Counted from the first letter of the stretch, positions 1 to 9,750 are shown. The stretch is 10,408 bases of DNA from Candidatus Tectimicrobiota bacterium (GCA_016184445.1 JACPCT010000280.1:1-10408); one strand, 5' to 3'. The notes: generated by a model not told the origin, from the sequence alone. Translations and numbers: made by a program.

Positions 1-812
1 CCCAGGCAGTAGCGCGCCACCACCTTCTGGACGCCCAGGTCCCCGCCCGGGAAGGCCTCCACCCGGCCCAGCCCCCGGAAGAGCCCCTGCTCGGCCGTCC
101 AGCGGCCCACCCCGCGCAGGGCGCTCAGCCGCCCGATCGCCTCATCGAGGGGAAGGCGCCGGAGGAGGTCTTCGTCGATCTCCCCCTCCGCCGCCGCGCG
201 CGCCACGCCGATCACATACTCCGCCTTCCGCTCCGAGAATTGCAAACCGCGCAGCTCCTCCGGCTTGGCCCGGGCCAGGGCGGCGGGGCGCGGGAAGGCG
301 AAGTAGGCCTCCCCGCCCAGGCGCAGCGGCTCCCCCCACCGCTCCGCCATCCTCCCCCGGATGGCCGCCCCGAAGCCGACGTTCACCTGCTGGGTGGTGA
401 TGGCCGTCACGAGGGCCTCGAACACCCCGAGGTAGCGGACGGGCTTGAGGCCCTCGAAGCGCTCCGCGATGGGGGCGAGGTAGGGGTCCTCGCGCGCCAT
501 GGCGTAGAAGGGCGTGAGGTCGAGGTCGAAGGCGAGGAGGTGGCCGAGCGCCCGCTCCCCCGCCCCGGCGGCCCCGCGCGGGAGGCTCTCCGGGGCGCGG
601 AGGGTCATGGCGATGGGGGCGCCGCTCCCCTCCCCTCCCGCCTCGGCCTCGAGGAGGAAGAGCCCGCCCGCGCCGTCCCCGAGCGCGCGGCGGAAGGTGC
701 GGCCGTCGTAGAGGTTCACGCGCTCCCCGCGCGCCATCAGGAAGCGCGCGACGCTGTCGTGGAAGCGGAAGGGGCCGCTCGCCCGGAGCAGGCGGCGCAG
801 CTGCCGGGCCAT
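1..812 (-). CDS. alkA: DNA-3-methyladenine glycosylase II (AlkA-type), 3' end cut by window edge
   Basis: Base-excision repair glycosylase of the HhH-GPD superfamily; family members remove alkylated purines such as 3-methyladenine. I translated 270 residues from the ATG at 812 to the window edge, where the frame is still open, so the C-terminus is missing. The first ~105 residues resemble the AlkA N-terminal domain. Next come LVTAITTQQVN (about 143-153), typical of the start of the HhH-GPD fold, then the hairpin LRGVGRWTAE (232-241) and GGDLGVQK with D258 at the catalytic aspartate position. No iron-sulfur cysteine cluster is seen, as expected for AlkA rather than Nth/MutY, though the missing tail limits this. 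The start lies 3 nt after the permease stop, preceded by GAGG only a few bases upstream, so translation is probably coupled to the ABC genes. It is the last visible gene of the gdh-ABC cluster. Family assignment is firm; exact substrate range is inferred. Confidence 0.9.
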   Translation of the reverse strand, partial: MARQLRRLLRASGPFRFHDSVARFLMARGERVNLYDGRTFRRALGDGAGGLFLLEAEAGGEGSGAPIAMTLRAPESLPRGAAGAGERALGHLLAFDLDLTPFYAMAREDPYLAPIAERFEGLKPVRYLGVFEALVTAITTQQVNVGFGAAIRGRMAERWGEPLRLGGEAYFAFPRPAALARAKPEELRGLQFSERKAEYVIGVARAAAEGEIDEDLLRRLPLDEAIGRLSALRGVGRWTAEQGLFRGLGRVEAFPGGDLGVQKVVARYCL

Positions 813-815
813 CCC

Positions 816-1595
816 TCAGTCCAGCATCCGGCGGCCCACCAGGCCGCAGGCGACGGCCAGGAAGGCGAGGGTGAAGGCGCTCAGCATGAGGAGGTGCCAG
901 GCCGCGTCGGGCGCCTGGCCGTGGACGATGAGCCCCCGGGAGAGGACGACGGCGTGGGTGAGGGGCATGGCCTGGGAGACGGCCTGCATCCAGGGGGGGA
1001 GCCCCTGGAGGGGGAAGAAGGTCTCCGCGAAGAAGAACATGGGCATCACGATGAGGGAATTGTGGAAGTTGAAGAAGGCGTAGCTCGGCGCGATGGCGGT
1101 CGCGATGAGGCCCAGGCCCGCGAACATGAGGCCCTCGATGAACACCACCGGCAGGACCGCGACCGCCCAGGGGGAGCCCACCAGGCCGAAGGCGGTCAGG
1201 ACGATCAGCATCAGGACCGCGCCGATGAGGGAGCGCGAGGCGCACCAGAGGAGATCGCCCAGCACCACGTCGCCCACCGTGAGGGGGGCCGAGAGCATCC
1301 CCTCGTAGGTGTGCTGGATGCGCATCCGGGAGTAGGCGCCGTAGGTCGCCTCGTAGGAGGCCGACCACATGGCGATGGAGACCACCAGCCCCGGCCCGAT
1401 GAACTGGGCGTAGGGCATCCCCCCCATGTCGGGCACGAAGTGGCCGAGCCCGTAGCCGAAGGCCAGGAGGTAGAGGGCGTGCTCGGTCAGGCTGCCCGCC
1501 CACTCGGCCACGAACCAGGTGCGGTACATGACCAGGTGCCGCACCCACACCCGGACGGCCCGGTGGCTGGGGGCGTGCTGGAGGAACTCGCTCAT
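816..1595 (-). CDS. ABC-2 type transporter permease, NodJ-like
   Basis: Inner-membrane permease of 259 residues, close to the usual NodJ/ABC-2 length. About six hydrophobic segments are visible, near residues 30-52, 63-86, 118-140, 143-168, 177-195 and 233-255. The stretch before the last segment (GLPPWMQAVSQAMPLTHAV, 198-216) matches the conserved Leu-Pro-Pro-Trp ... Pro-Leu-Thr pattern of the ABC-2 family. The ATG at 1595 overlaps the ATPase stop as ATGA, and a GGGAG Shine-Dalgarno sits 8 nt upstream inside the ATPase gene, so the two subunits are translationally coupled. A NodIJ pair exports lipo-chitooligosaccharide in rhizobia, but most homologues elsewhere have unknown cargo, and nothing here indicates nodulation. 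It is best read as a generic two-component exporter, presumably two permease and two ATPase subunits. Confidence 0.92.
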   Translation of the reverse strand: MSEFLQHAPSHRAVRVWVRHLVMYRTWFVAEWAGSLTEHALYLLAFGYGLGHFVPDMGGMPYAQFIGPGLVVSIAMWSASYEATYGAYSRMRIQHTYEGMLSAPLTVGDVVLGDLLWCASRSLIGAVLMLIVLTAFGLVGSPWAVAVLPVVFIEGLMFAGLGLIATAIAPSYAFFNFHNSLIVMPMFFFAETFFPLQGLPPWMQAVSQAMPLTHAVVLSRGLIVHGQAPDAAWHLLMLSAFTLAFLAVACGLVGRRMLD

Positions 1596-2524
1596 TCGCG
1601 CAGCTCCCGGCCCGTCAGGCGGAGGAAGAGGTCTTCCAGCGTGGCGGGCCTGCGGAGGAAATCCCGCCGCCCCGACTGCAGCAGGCGGTCCATCACCGGG
1701 CTCCCCCGCTGGCAATAGAGGTAGAGGGTGTCCCCCACCCGCTCGGGGTGGAAGGGCAGCCCGTCCAGCTCCCGGAGGAGGGAGTCGGCCTCCGACCCCC
1801 GGAGCTCGATGACCTCCTCCCCCACCCGCTCGCGCACGAGATCGAGGGGCGCCCCCTCGACGAGGAACTTCCCCTCGTCCATCACCCCAACGCGGTCGCA
1901 GAGCTGGGCGGCTTCCTCCATGTAGTGGGTGGTGAGGAGGATGCTCAGCCCCTGGCGGCGCAGCTCCCGCAGGCGGTTCCACACGAGGTGCCTCGCCTGG
2001 GGGTCGAGCCCCGTGGTGGGCTCGTCGAGGATGAGGAGGCGGGGGCGGTGGATGAGGGCCCGCGCGACGAGGAGGCGGCGCTTCATGCCACCCGAGAGGG
2101 TCCGGATGGTGGAACCCCACTTCTCCCGGAGGTGGAAGAACTGGAGCAGCTCCTCGATGCGGGGGAGGGATTCGCGGCGGGAGAGACCGAAATAGCCGGC
2201 GTAGACCCACAGGTTCTCGTAGACGGTGAGGTCGGTGTCCAGGGTGCTCTCCTGGGGGACGATGCCCATGCGCTCGCGGACGCGCCGCCCCTCGGTGGCG
2301 ACGTCGAGGCCGAAGGCACGGAGGAACCCCGCGTCGGGGATGACCGTCCCGCAGAGCATCTTGATGGTGGTGGTCTTGCCCGCGCCGTTGGGCCCGAGGA
2401 TGCCGAAGCACCCCCCCCTCCGGAGGCGGAGGTCCACCCCGTCCACCGCCTTCAGCGCGCCGTAGGATTTGGCCAGGCCCTGGCCGTCGACCTCGAACTC
2501 AAGCTCGGACAAGCTGCGCTCCAC
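1592..2524 (-). CDS. ABC transporter ATP-binding protein, NodI-like
   Basis: Cytoplasmic ATPase partner of the NodJ-like permease; 310 residues from the GTG at 2524. All ATPase motifs are intact: Walker A GPNGAGKT (44-51), Q-loop Gln91, signature LSGGMKRR (143-150), Walker B LLILDEP (163-169) and H-loop His200. The C-terminus, ATLEDLFLRLTGRELRE, is very like the NodI/DrrA-type tail. The start is uncertain. GTG 2524 has GGAG 10 nt upstream, while TTG 2512 has GGAG 6 nt upstream and would trim four residues; both leave the domain complete. It begins 18 nt after the glutamate dehydrogenase stop and overlaps the permease start by 4 nt. Subfamily is supported by motif spacing, tail and the adjacent permease; the exported substrate is unknown. 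Confidence 0.93.
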   Translation of the reverse strand: MERSLSELEFEVDGQGLAKSYGALKAVDGVDLRLRRGGCFGILGPNGAGKTTTIKMLCGTVIPDAGFLRAFGLDVATEGRRVRERMGIVPQESTLDTDLTVYENLWVYAGYFGLSRRESLPRIEELLQFFHLREKWGSTIRTLSGGMKRRLLVARALIHRPRLLILDEPTTGLDPQARHLVWNRLRELRRQGLSILLTTHYMEEAAQLCDRVGVMDEGKFLVEGAPLDLVRERVGEEVIELRGSEADSLLRELDGLPFHPERVGDTLYLYCQRGSPVMDRLLQSGRRDFLRRPATLEDLFLRLTGRELRE

Positions 2525-2542
2525 CGGCGCCGGGCTCCGGAC

Positions 2543-3796
2543 CTAGATTCCCCGCAGGCGCTCGGCCTCGGCGACGCGCTCGATGGCGATCATGAAGGCG
2601 GCCGTGCGCATGGAGACGCTCCGCTGCCTGGCCAGCTCCCACACCTGGGTGGCCGCCCGCGTCATGACCTTCCCCAGCTCGGCGTTCACGCGCTCCTCGT
2701 CCCAGGTGAACTGCTGGATGTTCTGGACCCACTCGAAGTAGGAGACGGTCACGCCCCCCGCGTTGGTGAGGATGTCCGGGATGAGATAAACGCCGTTCCC
2801 CTCAAGGACCTTCTCGCCCGCGTCGGTCACGGGCGCGTTCGCCGCCTCGAGCACGATGCGCGCCTTCACCCGCCCGGCGCTGCCCTTGTGGAGCACGCCG
2901 CCCAGGGCGGCCGGCACGAGCACGTCCACCTTCAGGGCGAGAAGCTCCTCGTTGGAGATCCTGTCGCCCTCGGCGAAGCCCTCGAGGCTGCCCTGGCGGG
3001 CGCAGTGGCTCCAGGCGATCGGGATGCCGATCCCCTTCTCCGCGTAATAGGCTCCCGACACGTCGGAGACGGCCAGCACCTTCACCCCGGTCTCCGAGAG
3101 GAAGCGCGAAGCGTAGCTGCCCACGTTCCCGAACCCCTGGACGGCCGCCGTCATCTGCTTGGGATCCCAGCCCTCCCGCCGGGCGACCTCCTCGAACACC
3201 ATCACCACGCCCCGGCCGGTGGCGGCCTCGCGGCCGGCGGAGCCGCCGAGCGCGATCGGCTTGCCCGTGACGGCCGCCGGGCTGTAGCCGTGGCGGCCGC
3301 GGTACTCGTCCATGATCCAGGCCATCACCTGGGCGTTGGTGTTCATGTCGGGGGCGGGGATGTCGCGGTAGGGGCCCAGGATGTGGCCGATGCGGGAGAT
3401 GAACTTGCGCGTCAGGCGCTCAAGCTCGAAGCGGTTGATCTCCTTGATGTTGACGTTGACGCCTCCCTTGCCTCCCCCGAAGGGGATGTTGACGAGGGCG
3501 GTCTTCCAGGCCATCAGGGCCGCCAGGCCCCGGACCTCGTCCATGTCCACGTCCTGGTGGTAGCGGATGCCGCCCTTGAACGGCCCCCGGGCGCCGTTGA
3601 ACTGGACGCGGTAGCCCCGGTAGAGGGAGAGCGCGCCGTTGTCGCGCCGGAGGGGGATCTCGACCTGCATCTCGCGGAAGGGGCTCTTGAGGAGGATCTG
3701 CATCTCCCCGTCAAGCTCCATCACCTGGGCGGCGCGGTCGAACTGGGCGTTCGCCGTCTCGAAGATGCTGACGTGCTCCCCGTTTCCTTCCGGCAT
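2543..3796 (-). CDS. gdhA: Glu/Leu/Phe/Val-type glutamate dehydrogenase
   Basis: Interconverts glutamate and 2-oxoglutarate plus ammonia with NAD(P). The 417-residue length is typical of the ~420-residue hexameric class. Visible family marks are GPFKGGIRYH (71-80, substrate-binding Lys74), Lys98 in MAWKTALVN, the catalytic-Lys motif PFGGGKGG with Lys110, Asp150 in IPAPDMNTN, and the dinucleotide-binding GFGNVG (221-226). DILTNAGGVTVSYFEW (341-356) is the conserved C-terminal domain motif. Cofactor preference is not decided here. The ATG at 3796 has a strong GGGAGG Shine-Dalgarno 7 nt upstream; longer in-frame starts would run through the zinc-ribbon gene and are not credible. Only 42 bp separate it from the upstream terminator, so its promoter must be very compact or transcription reads through. 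The ABC ATPase, permease and alkA follow closely. The symbol is the generic one for the family. Confidence 0.95.
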   Translation of the reverse strand: MPEGNGEHVSIFETANAQFDRAAQVMELDGEMQILLKSPFREMQVEIPLRRDNGALSLYRGYRVQFNGARGPFKGGIRYHQDVDMDEVRGLAALMAWKTALVNIPFGGGKGGVNVNIKEINRFELERLTRKFISRIGHILGPYRDIPAPDMNTNAQVMAWIMDEYRGRHGYSPAAVTGKPIALGGSAGREAATGRGVVMVFEEVARREGWDPKQMTAAVQGFGNVGSYASRFLSETGVKVLAVSDVSGAYYAEKGIGIPIAWSHCARQGSLEGFAEGDRISNEELLALKVDVLVPAALGGVLHKGSAGRVKARIVLEAANAPVTDAGEKVLEGNGVYLIPDILTNAGGVTVSYFEWVQNIQQFTWDEERVNAELGKVMTRAATQVWELARQRSVSMRTAAFMIAIERVAEAERLRGI

Positions 3797-3803
3797 GAGG
3801 CAA

Positions 3804-3818
3804 CCTCCCGCTAGCGGG
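3804..3818 (-). promoter_or_regulatory. Glutamate dehydrogenase SD overlapped by a 12-bp palindrome
   Basis: The Shine-Dalgarno GGGAGG (3804-3809, minus strand) decides the gdh start. Its first half lies in a perfect palindrome, CCCGCTAGCGGG (3807-3818). Just downstream, GAGG (3804-3807) could also pair with CCTC (3797-3800) directly before the ATG. Either hairpin would occupy the ribosome site, and the palindrome could instead be an operator. The pairing is seen in the sequence; any regulatory effect is inference. Confidence 0.45.
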
Positions 3819-3838
3819 CGGAAATCCGGCGCGTGGCG

Positions 3839-3862
3839 AAAAAAAGGCCCGGCGCGCCGGGC
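3839..3862 (-). terminator. Rho-independent terminator after the FmdB-type gene
   Basis: On the minus strand GCCCGG-CGCG-CCGGGC (3847-3862) forms a 6-bp all-GC stem with a 4-nt loop. It is followed by CC and seven T residues (3839-3845 as A on the plus strand), a classic intrinsic terminator. It begins 10 nt after the zinc-ribbon stop and should end the transaldolase-FmdB transcript just ahead of glutamate dehydrogenase. Confidence 0.85.
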
Positions 3863-3872
3863 GGTCCTCCTG

Positions 3873-4097
3873 CTAGTGGCAGGAGCAGGAGCCGCCGCAG
3901 CAGTGACCGCCGCCCGAGTAGCCGCTCGAGTAACTCGTCGGCGACGTGGCGCCCGCCTTGGCGAACACCGAGAGCTTCTTGTGCACCTTCTTCGAGCCGC
4001 AGGAGGGGCACTCCACGGAGGCAACCGCCCCCGCCGAGGCCACGAGCTTCTCGAAGTCGGTCTCACACTCGCCGCAGATGAATTCGTACATGGGCAC
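3873..4097 (-). CDS. FmdB-family zinc-ribbon regulatory/unknown protein
   Basis: Small 74-residue protein of the FmdB zinc-ribbon family (putative regulatory proteins of poorly known function). The N-terminus MPMYEFICGEC is the hallmark; C8, C11, C30 and C33 form two CxxC knuckles for one zinc. I chose the GTG at 4097, which gives the family-typical M-P-x-Y-E start and lies 9 nt after GGAG; the ATG at 4091 would lose Met-Pro and lies 15 nt from it. After a Ser/Gly/Thr-rich linker (about 48-64), the protein ends in a Cys/His cluster, HCCGGSCSCH (65-74), which adds four cysteines and two histidines and may bind a second metal. The gene starts 26 nt after the transaldolase stop, so the two are probably co-transcribed. 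An intrinsic terminator follows at once. Confidence 0.85.
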   Translation of the reverse strand: MPMYEFICGECETDFEKLVASAGAVASVECPSCGSKKVHKKLSVFAKAGATSPTSYSSGYSGGGHCCGGSCSCH

Positions 4098-4123
4098 GGG
4101 GCATTTCTCCTTTGCCGGGGCGG

Positions 4124-4774
4124 TCAGCGCAGCTCGCCGGCCCGCCGCCAATCCGCCAGGAACTTTTCCAGACCGATGTCGGTCAGGGGATGCTTGAAGA
4201 GCTGGGCGATCACGCCGAAGGGGCAGGTCGCCACGTCCGCCCCCATGCGCGCCGCCTCCAAGATGTGGATGGGATGGCGGACGCTCGCCACGAGGATCTG
4301 GGTGGCGAAGTCGTAGTTCTGGAAGATGCGCACGATGTCCCCGACCATCGCCATGCCGGGCTGGGCCACGTCGTCCAGCCGGCCCACGAAGGGGCTCACG
4401 AAGGAGGCGCCGGCCTTCGCCGCCAGGAGGGCCTGGGCGGGGCTGAAGATCAGCGCGACGTTGCTGGAGATGTTCTCCTCCCGGAACTTCTTGACGGCCT
4501 TGAGACCGTCCAGGCCGATGGGCACCTTGACCACCACGTTGTCGTGGATGGCGGCCAGCTCGCGCCCCTCCTCGACCATCTCCTCCCACTGGGTGGCCAC
4601 CACCTCGGCGCTGACCGGCCCGTCCACCACCTCGCAGATCTCGCGGATGCGGGTGTGGATGTCGGCCCCCTCCTTCGCGATGAGGGTGGGGTTGGTCGTG
4701 ACGCCGTCAATCACCCCGGTCGCGGCCGCTTCCTTGATCTCCTGCAGGTTGGCCGTGTCGATGAAGATCTTCAT
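4124..4774 (-). CDS. tal: Transaldolase, small TalC/FSA-type
   Basis: Class I aldolase of the non-oxidative pentose phosphate pathway, moving a dihydroxyacetone unit from a ketose phosphate such as fructose 6-phosphate to an aldose phosphate such as erythrose 4-phosphate. The 216 residues fit the short subfamily. [13 protein letters not shown] opens the barrel, VTTNPTL (25-31) is the conserved loop, and K83 in VVKVPIG is the Schiff-base lysine. SPFVGRLDD (127-135) is also conserved. Two positions that separate transaldolase from fructose-6-phosphate aldolase are transaldolase-like: Glu57 in SAEV (Gln59 in E. coli FSA) and Phe129 in SPFVG (Tyr131 in FSA). I therefore call it transaldolase, not FSA. 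The ATG at 4774 has a G-rich SD (GGGGGGA) 6 nt upstream. The gene leads a two-gene unit with the FmdB protein and has its own probable promoter. Confidence 0.94.
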   Translation of the reverse strand: MKIFIDTANLQEIKEAAATGVIDGVTTNPTLIAKEGADIHTRIREICEVVDGPVSAEVVATQWEEMVEEGRELAAIHDNVVVKVPIGLDGLKAVKKFREENISSNVALIFSPAQALLAAKAGASFVSPFVGRLDDVAQPGMAMVGDIVRIFQNYDFATQILVASVRHPIHILEAARMGADVATCPFGVIAQLFKHPLTDIGLEKFLADWRRAGELR

Positions 4775-4810
4775 GACGCTTCCCCCCGTTCCGGCTCCTT
4801 CTCGCGCCCC

Positions 4811-4838
4811 GGGCCCTCATCCCCATGAGGCCCGCGGG
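4811..4838 (-). other. Hairpins in the transaldolase leader
   Basis: CCTCAT-CCCC-ATGAGG (4815-4830, plus-strand reading) is a perfect 6-bp stem with a 4-nt loop. It can extend into flanking GGGCC/GCCC with one bulged base and abuts the palindrome CCCGCGGG (4831-4838). It lies in the predicted untranslated leader between the promoter and the transaldolase SD. No T-tract follows, so it is not a typical terminator. Its role is unknown. Confidence 0.4.
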
Positions 4839-4865
4839 CCGGGCGGAATCCCTACCATATCGGTC

Positions 4866-4893
4866 AGATTACGCCGGGCGCACCAAAAGTCAA
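4866..4893 (-). promoter_or_regulatory. Probable sigma-70-type promoter of the transaldolase
   Basis: On the minus strand TTGACT (4888-4893) fits the -35 consensus at five of six positions. It is followed after 16 nt by TAATCT (4866-4871), a weaker -10 with three of six matches. It lies just after the stop of the upstream zinc-finger gene and about 90 nt before the transaldolase ATG. The element stands out in otherwise very GC-rich DNA, but start-site data are lacking. Confidence 0.5.
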
Positions 4894-4901
4894 CGCAGGC
4901 G

Positions 4902-5153
4902 TCAGCTCCCCCTCCGGGCATGACGCTCGGCGCACTCCTCGCTGCAAAACAGCAGCTTCTGCCCCCCCGCCCGCCGGGACACCCCGATGCTCACCGGGAA
5001 ATAGGCGCCGCACTCGGGGCAGGGACTCATCACGTCGTCCACCCCGTCCTGGGCGGCCTCCCCGCGCGGGCGCCTTGAGCCCCCGAGCAGGCCCCGCACG
5101 GCGGCGTAGACGGCCCACAGGAGCAGAAGGTACAAGATGAATCTCAGGAACAT
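4902..5153 (-). CDS. Small membrane-anchored zinc-finger protein, PP0621-like
   Basis: An 83-residue protein of unknown function. Residues 1-24 (MFLRFILYLLLLWAVYAAVRG) form one hydrophobic anchor, followed by a basic, charged linker. A C-terminal treble-clef-like zinc module follows: CPECGAYFP (about 45-53) and FCSEECAERH (about 69-78), with Cys-x2-Cys and Cys-x3-Cys spacing. This layout resembles the PP0621 family and YHS/MYM-like zinc fingers. By the positive-inside tendency the linker and finger probably face the cytoplasm (inference). The ATG at 5151-5153 has a strong GGAGGAG SD 8 nt upstream. The gene diverges from the methyltransferase across 47 bp and is followed by the separately promoted transaldolase. 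The family link is by resemblance only. Confidence 0.75.
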   Translation of the reverse strand: MFLRFILYLLLLWAVYAAVRGLLGGSRRPRGEAAQDGVDDVMSPCPECGAYFPVSIGVSRRAGGQKLLFCSEECAERHARRGS

Positions 5154-5200
5154 CCCCGCCGCTCCTCCCGTGGGACGGCGCCGCCCGCCCGGAGACCGGC
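5154..5200. promoter_or_regulatory. 47-bp divergent intergenic region
   Basis: This short, extremely GC-rich gap must serve the start regions of both the minus-strand zinc-finger gene and the plus-strand methyltransferase. It holds an SD for each: GGAGGAG on the minus strand and GGAG at 5191-5194 on the plus strand. I see no convincing -35/-10 pair on either strand, so promoters may overlap the opposite coding sequences or be leaderless-like and non-canonical. Confidence 0.35.
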
Positions 5201-5947
5201 ATGACCGCCGACGGCACCCCCTGGTTCGCCTCGGCCTTCGACGCGCACTATCCCCTCATGCAAACCTACGAGGAAGCCTGGACCGAGGTCCAGGCCGCCT
5301 CGGTGGAGGCCCTCCTGGACCTCCCCCCGGGGACGCGCATCCTTGACCTGTGCTGCGGCTACGGCCGCCACAGCCAAGCCTGGCGCGAGGGCGGCCATTG
5401 GACGGCGGGCCTCGACCTCAGCCCCCCTCTCCTCAGGCGGGCCCGCGCGCAGGCGCCCTCGGGGCGCTGGGTCCGGGGGGACATGCGGCGGCTCCCCTTC
5501 CGGGCGGGCGCCTTCGACGCCGCCGCCCTCATCTTCACTTCCTTCGGCTACTTCGAGACCCGGGCGGAGGACGAATCCACCCTCCGGGAGATCCGCCGCG
5601 TCCTGCGCCCCGGGGGCGGCCTCTACCTCGAGATGAAGAACCCCGATCACCTCCGCCGCCACCTCCCCCCGGACAGCACGGTGGCGATCCGGCAGGCCCA
5701 GGTCACCGAGTCGAGCCGCATCGCCCCCTCCCCCGAGGGGGACCGCTACGAGATCCGCCGCCTCCTGCGCCAGCCCGGCCAGCCCGAGCGCCGCTACCTC
5801 TACTCTATGCGCCTCTACCGCCCGGAGGAAATCCAAGAATCCCTCCGGGAGACGGGCTTCGGCGATATGGCCCTCTTCGGCGACTACCAGGGCTCCCCCG
5901 CCTCCCCGGCCCTCCCCCGCCTCATCGCGACGGCAAGAACGCATTGA
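5201..5947 (+). CDS. Class I SAM-dependent methyltransferase
   Basis: A 248-residue Rossmann-fold methyltransferase, the only plus-strand gene in the window. Motif I is ILDLCCGYGRHS (47-58), binding the S-adenosylmethionine methionine moiety; LDLS with Asp72 is the acidic residue after strand 2. GDMRRLPF (93-100) is the adenine-binding region, and DAAALIFTSFGYF (106-118) is motif IV. LREIRRVLRPGGGLYLEM (128-145) is the typical post-motif helix and strand. The Cys-Cys-Gly-x-Gly-Arg-His form of motif I and the SFGYF segment are common in small-molecule (Methyltransf_11/25-like) enzymes; the substrate cannot be told. The ATG at 5201 follows GGAG (5191-5194) at 6 nt. It diverges from the zinc-finger gene and converges on DUF3465 with a 30-bp gap lacking a clear terminator, so it is probably monocistronic. 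Confidence 0.9.
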   Translation: MTADGTPWFASAFDAHYPLMQTYEEAWTEVQAASVEALLDLPPGTRILDLCCGYGRHSQAWREGGHWTAGLDLSPPLLRRARAQAPSGRWVRGDMRRLPFRAGAFDAAALIFTSFGYFETRAEDESTLREIRRVLRPGGGLYLEMKNPDHLRRHLPPDSTVAIRQAQVTESSRIAPSPEGDRYEIRRLLRQPGQPERRYLYSMRLYRPEEIQESLRETGFGDMALFGDYQGSPASPALPRLIATARTH

Positions 5948-5977
5948 AATAACGAGCCACCACGCATCTCGCCCGGC

Positions 5978-6412
5978 CTACCGGTACCTCTCCCCCTTGT
6001 GCTCGATCCATCCCCCCTCGCGCCTGCCCTTGGGATCGCGGTGGGTCCAGTGGATGACCCCGCCCCGCTTGTTCCACTCGTAGCGGCCGAAGACCTCCAC
6101 CGCGTCCCCCTTCCCGGCGGGGACGCGCGGGGCGAGGCCGATGTTGTGGGAGATGAGGACGGTCATCCCGTCCGGCAGCCTGAGGATGAAGCGCTGGTGC
6201 CTCTGGCCCTCCAGGTCGTCGCGGAGGAGGCGGCTCACCTCCCCCCTGGCCCGGAGCCAGACGCCCGAGCGGCGCCGCTCGAAGGCCTCGCGGAGGGAGA
6301 GCCCCGGCCGGGCCGGGGCCTCGGCCGCCGGGGGAGCGGCGGGGGCGGCCCAAGGTGCCGGGCTCCCCGCCAGGAACCCCAGGGCCGCGAGAAGGGCGAG
6401 CGCCCGCCGCAC
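5978..6412 (-). CDS. DUF3465 family secreted protein
   Basis: A 144-residue protein of unknown function, probably exported. It begins with MRR and a hydrophobic Ala/Leu-rich core (4-19) ending in APWAA, a plausible signal peptidase I site near residue 22. An Ala/Pro-rich linker follows, to about residue 36. The mature part carries the marks I associate with DUF3465: HQRFILRLP (72-80), ISHNIGLAPRVP (87-98), YEWNKRGGVIHWTHRDP (111-127) and GGWIEHKG (133-140). The many conserved His and Trp residues suggest a small OB-like nucleic-acid or ligand-binding fold, but that is inference. The start is GTG at 6412, 3 nt after the carB stop, with GGAG inside the end of carB 9 nt upstream, so translation is likely coupled to carB. 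The functional link to pyrimidine synthesis is unknown and may be incidental. Confidence 0.85.
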   Translation of the reverse strand: MRRALALLAALGFLAGSPAPWAAPAAPPAAEAPARPGLSLREAFERRRSGVWLRARGEVSRLLRDDLEGQRHQRFILRLPDGMTVLISHNIGLAPRVPAGKGDAVEVFGRYEWNKRGGVIHWTHRDPKGRREGGWIEHKGERYR

Positions 6413-6415
6413 CGG

Positions 6416-9673
<3,258 letters not shown>

Positions 9674-9694
9674 GAGACCTTCTTGGGCGGAACC

Positions 9695-9708
9695 GGCGCG
9701 AATGCGCC
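9695..9708. repeat. Small hairpin in the carB leader
   Basis: GGCGC-GAAT-GCGCC is a perfect 5-bp stem with a 4-nt loop, 22-35 nt upstream of the carB start and just outside its SD. It could fold in the leader mRNA. There is no T-tract. Functional relevance is uncertain. Confidence 0.3.
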
Positions 9709-9722
9709 TGGCATTGCCGTTT

Positions 9723-9750
9723 GTAGGGGCGGTTCGCGAACCGCCCCTAC
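9723..9750. repeat. Perfect 28-bp palindrome, GTAGGGGCGG type
   Basis: A fully self-complementary 28-mer with 14-nt arms GTAGGGGCGGTTCG / CGAACCGCCCCTAC. It matches a type of intergenic palindrome I know as widespread in environmental bacterial genomes (a REP/MITE-like repeat; exact family not assigned). It lies between the CBM48 gene and carB, 49 bp from the carB start. It would form a very stable hairpin in RNA or single-stranded DNA. Confidence 0.85.

Noticed and set aside
1592..2524. Nodulation-factor export operon (nodIJ)
   Set aside because: NodI/NodJ-like ABC pairs are widespread in non-symbionts. No nodABC or other nodulation genes are present, so only family resemblance is claimed.
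1748..3814. A 688-codon plus-strand open frame across the ABC ATPase and glutamate dehydrogenase genes
   Set aside because: It lies antisense to two genes with complete motif sets, has low-complexity composition and no recognisable domain. It is a GC-bias artefact.
3797..4066. N-terminal extension of glutamate dehydrogenase upstream of 3796
   Set aside because: The frame stays open, but the extension is Arg/Ala-rich, runs through the terminator and the zinc-ribbon gene in another frame, and the ATG at 3796 has an ideal SD.
4102..4104. ATG at 4104 as the start of the zinc-ribbon gene
   Set aside because: It is out of frame with the CxxC-bearing product and only 2 nt from the SD; GTG 4097 is in frame with correct spacing and gives the family N-terminus.
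4811..4838. Intrinsic terminator after the membrane zinc-finger gene
   Set aside because: The hairpins are real, but no T-tract follows on either strand and a probable promoter lies upstream of them, so they fall in the transaldolase leader.
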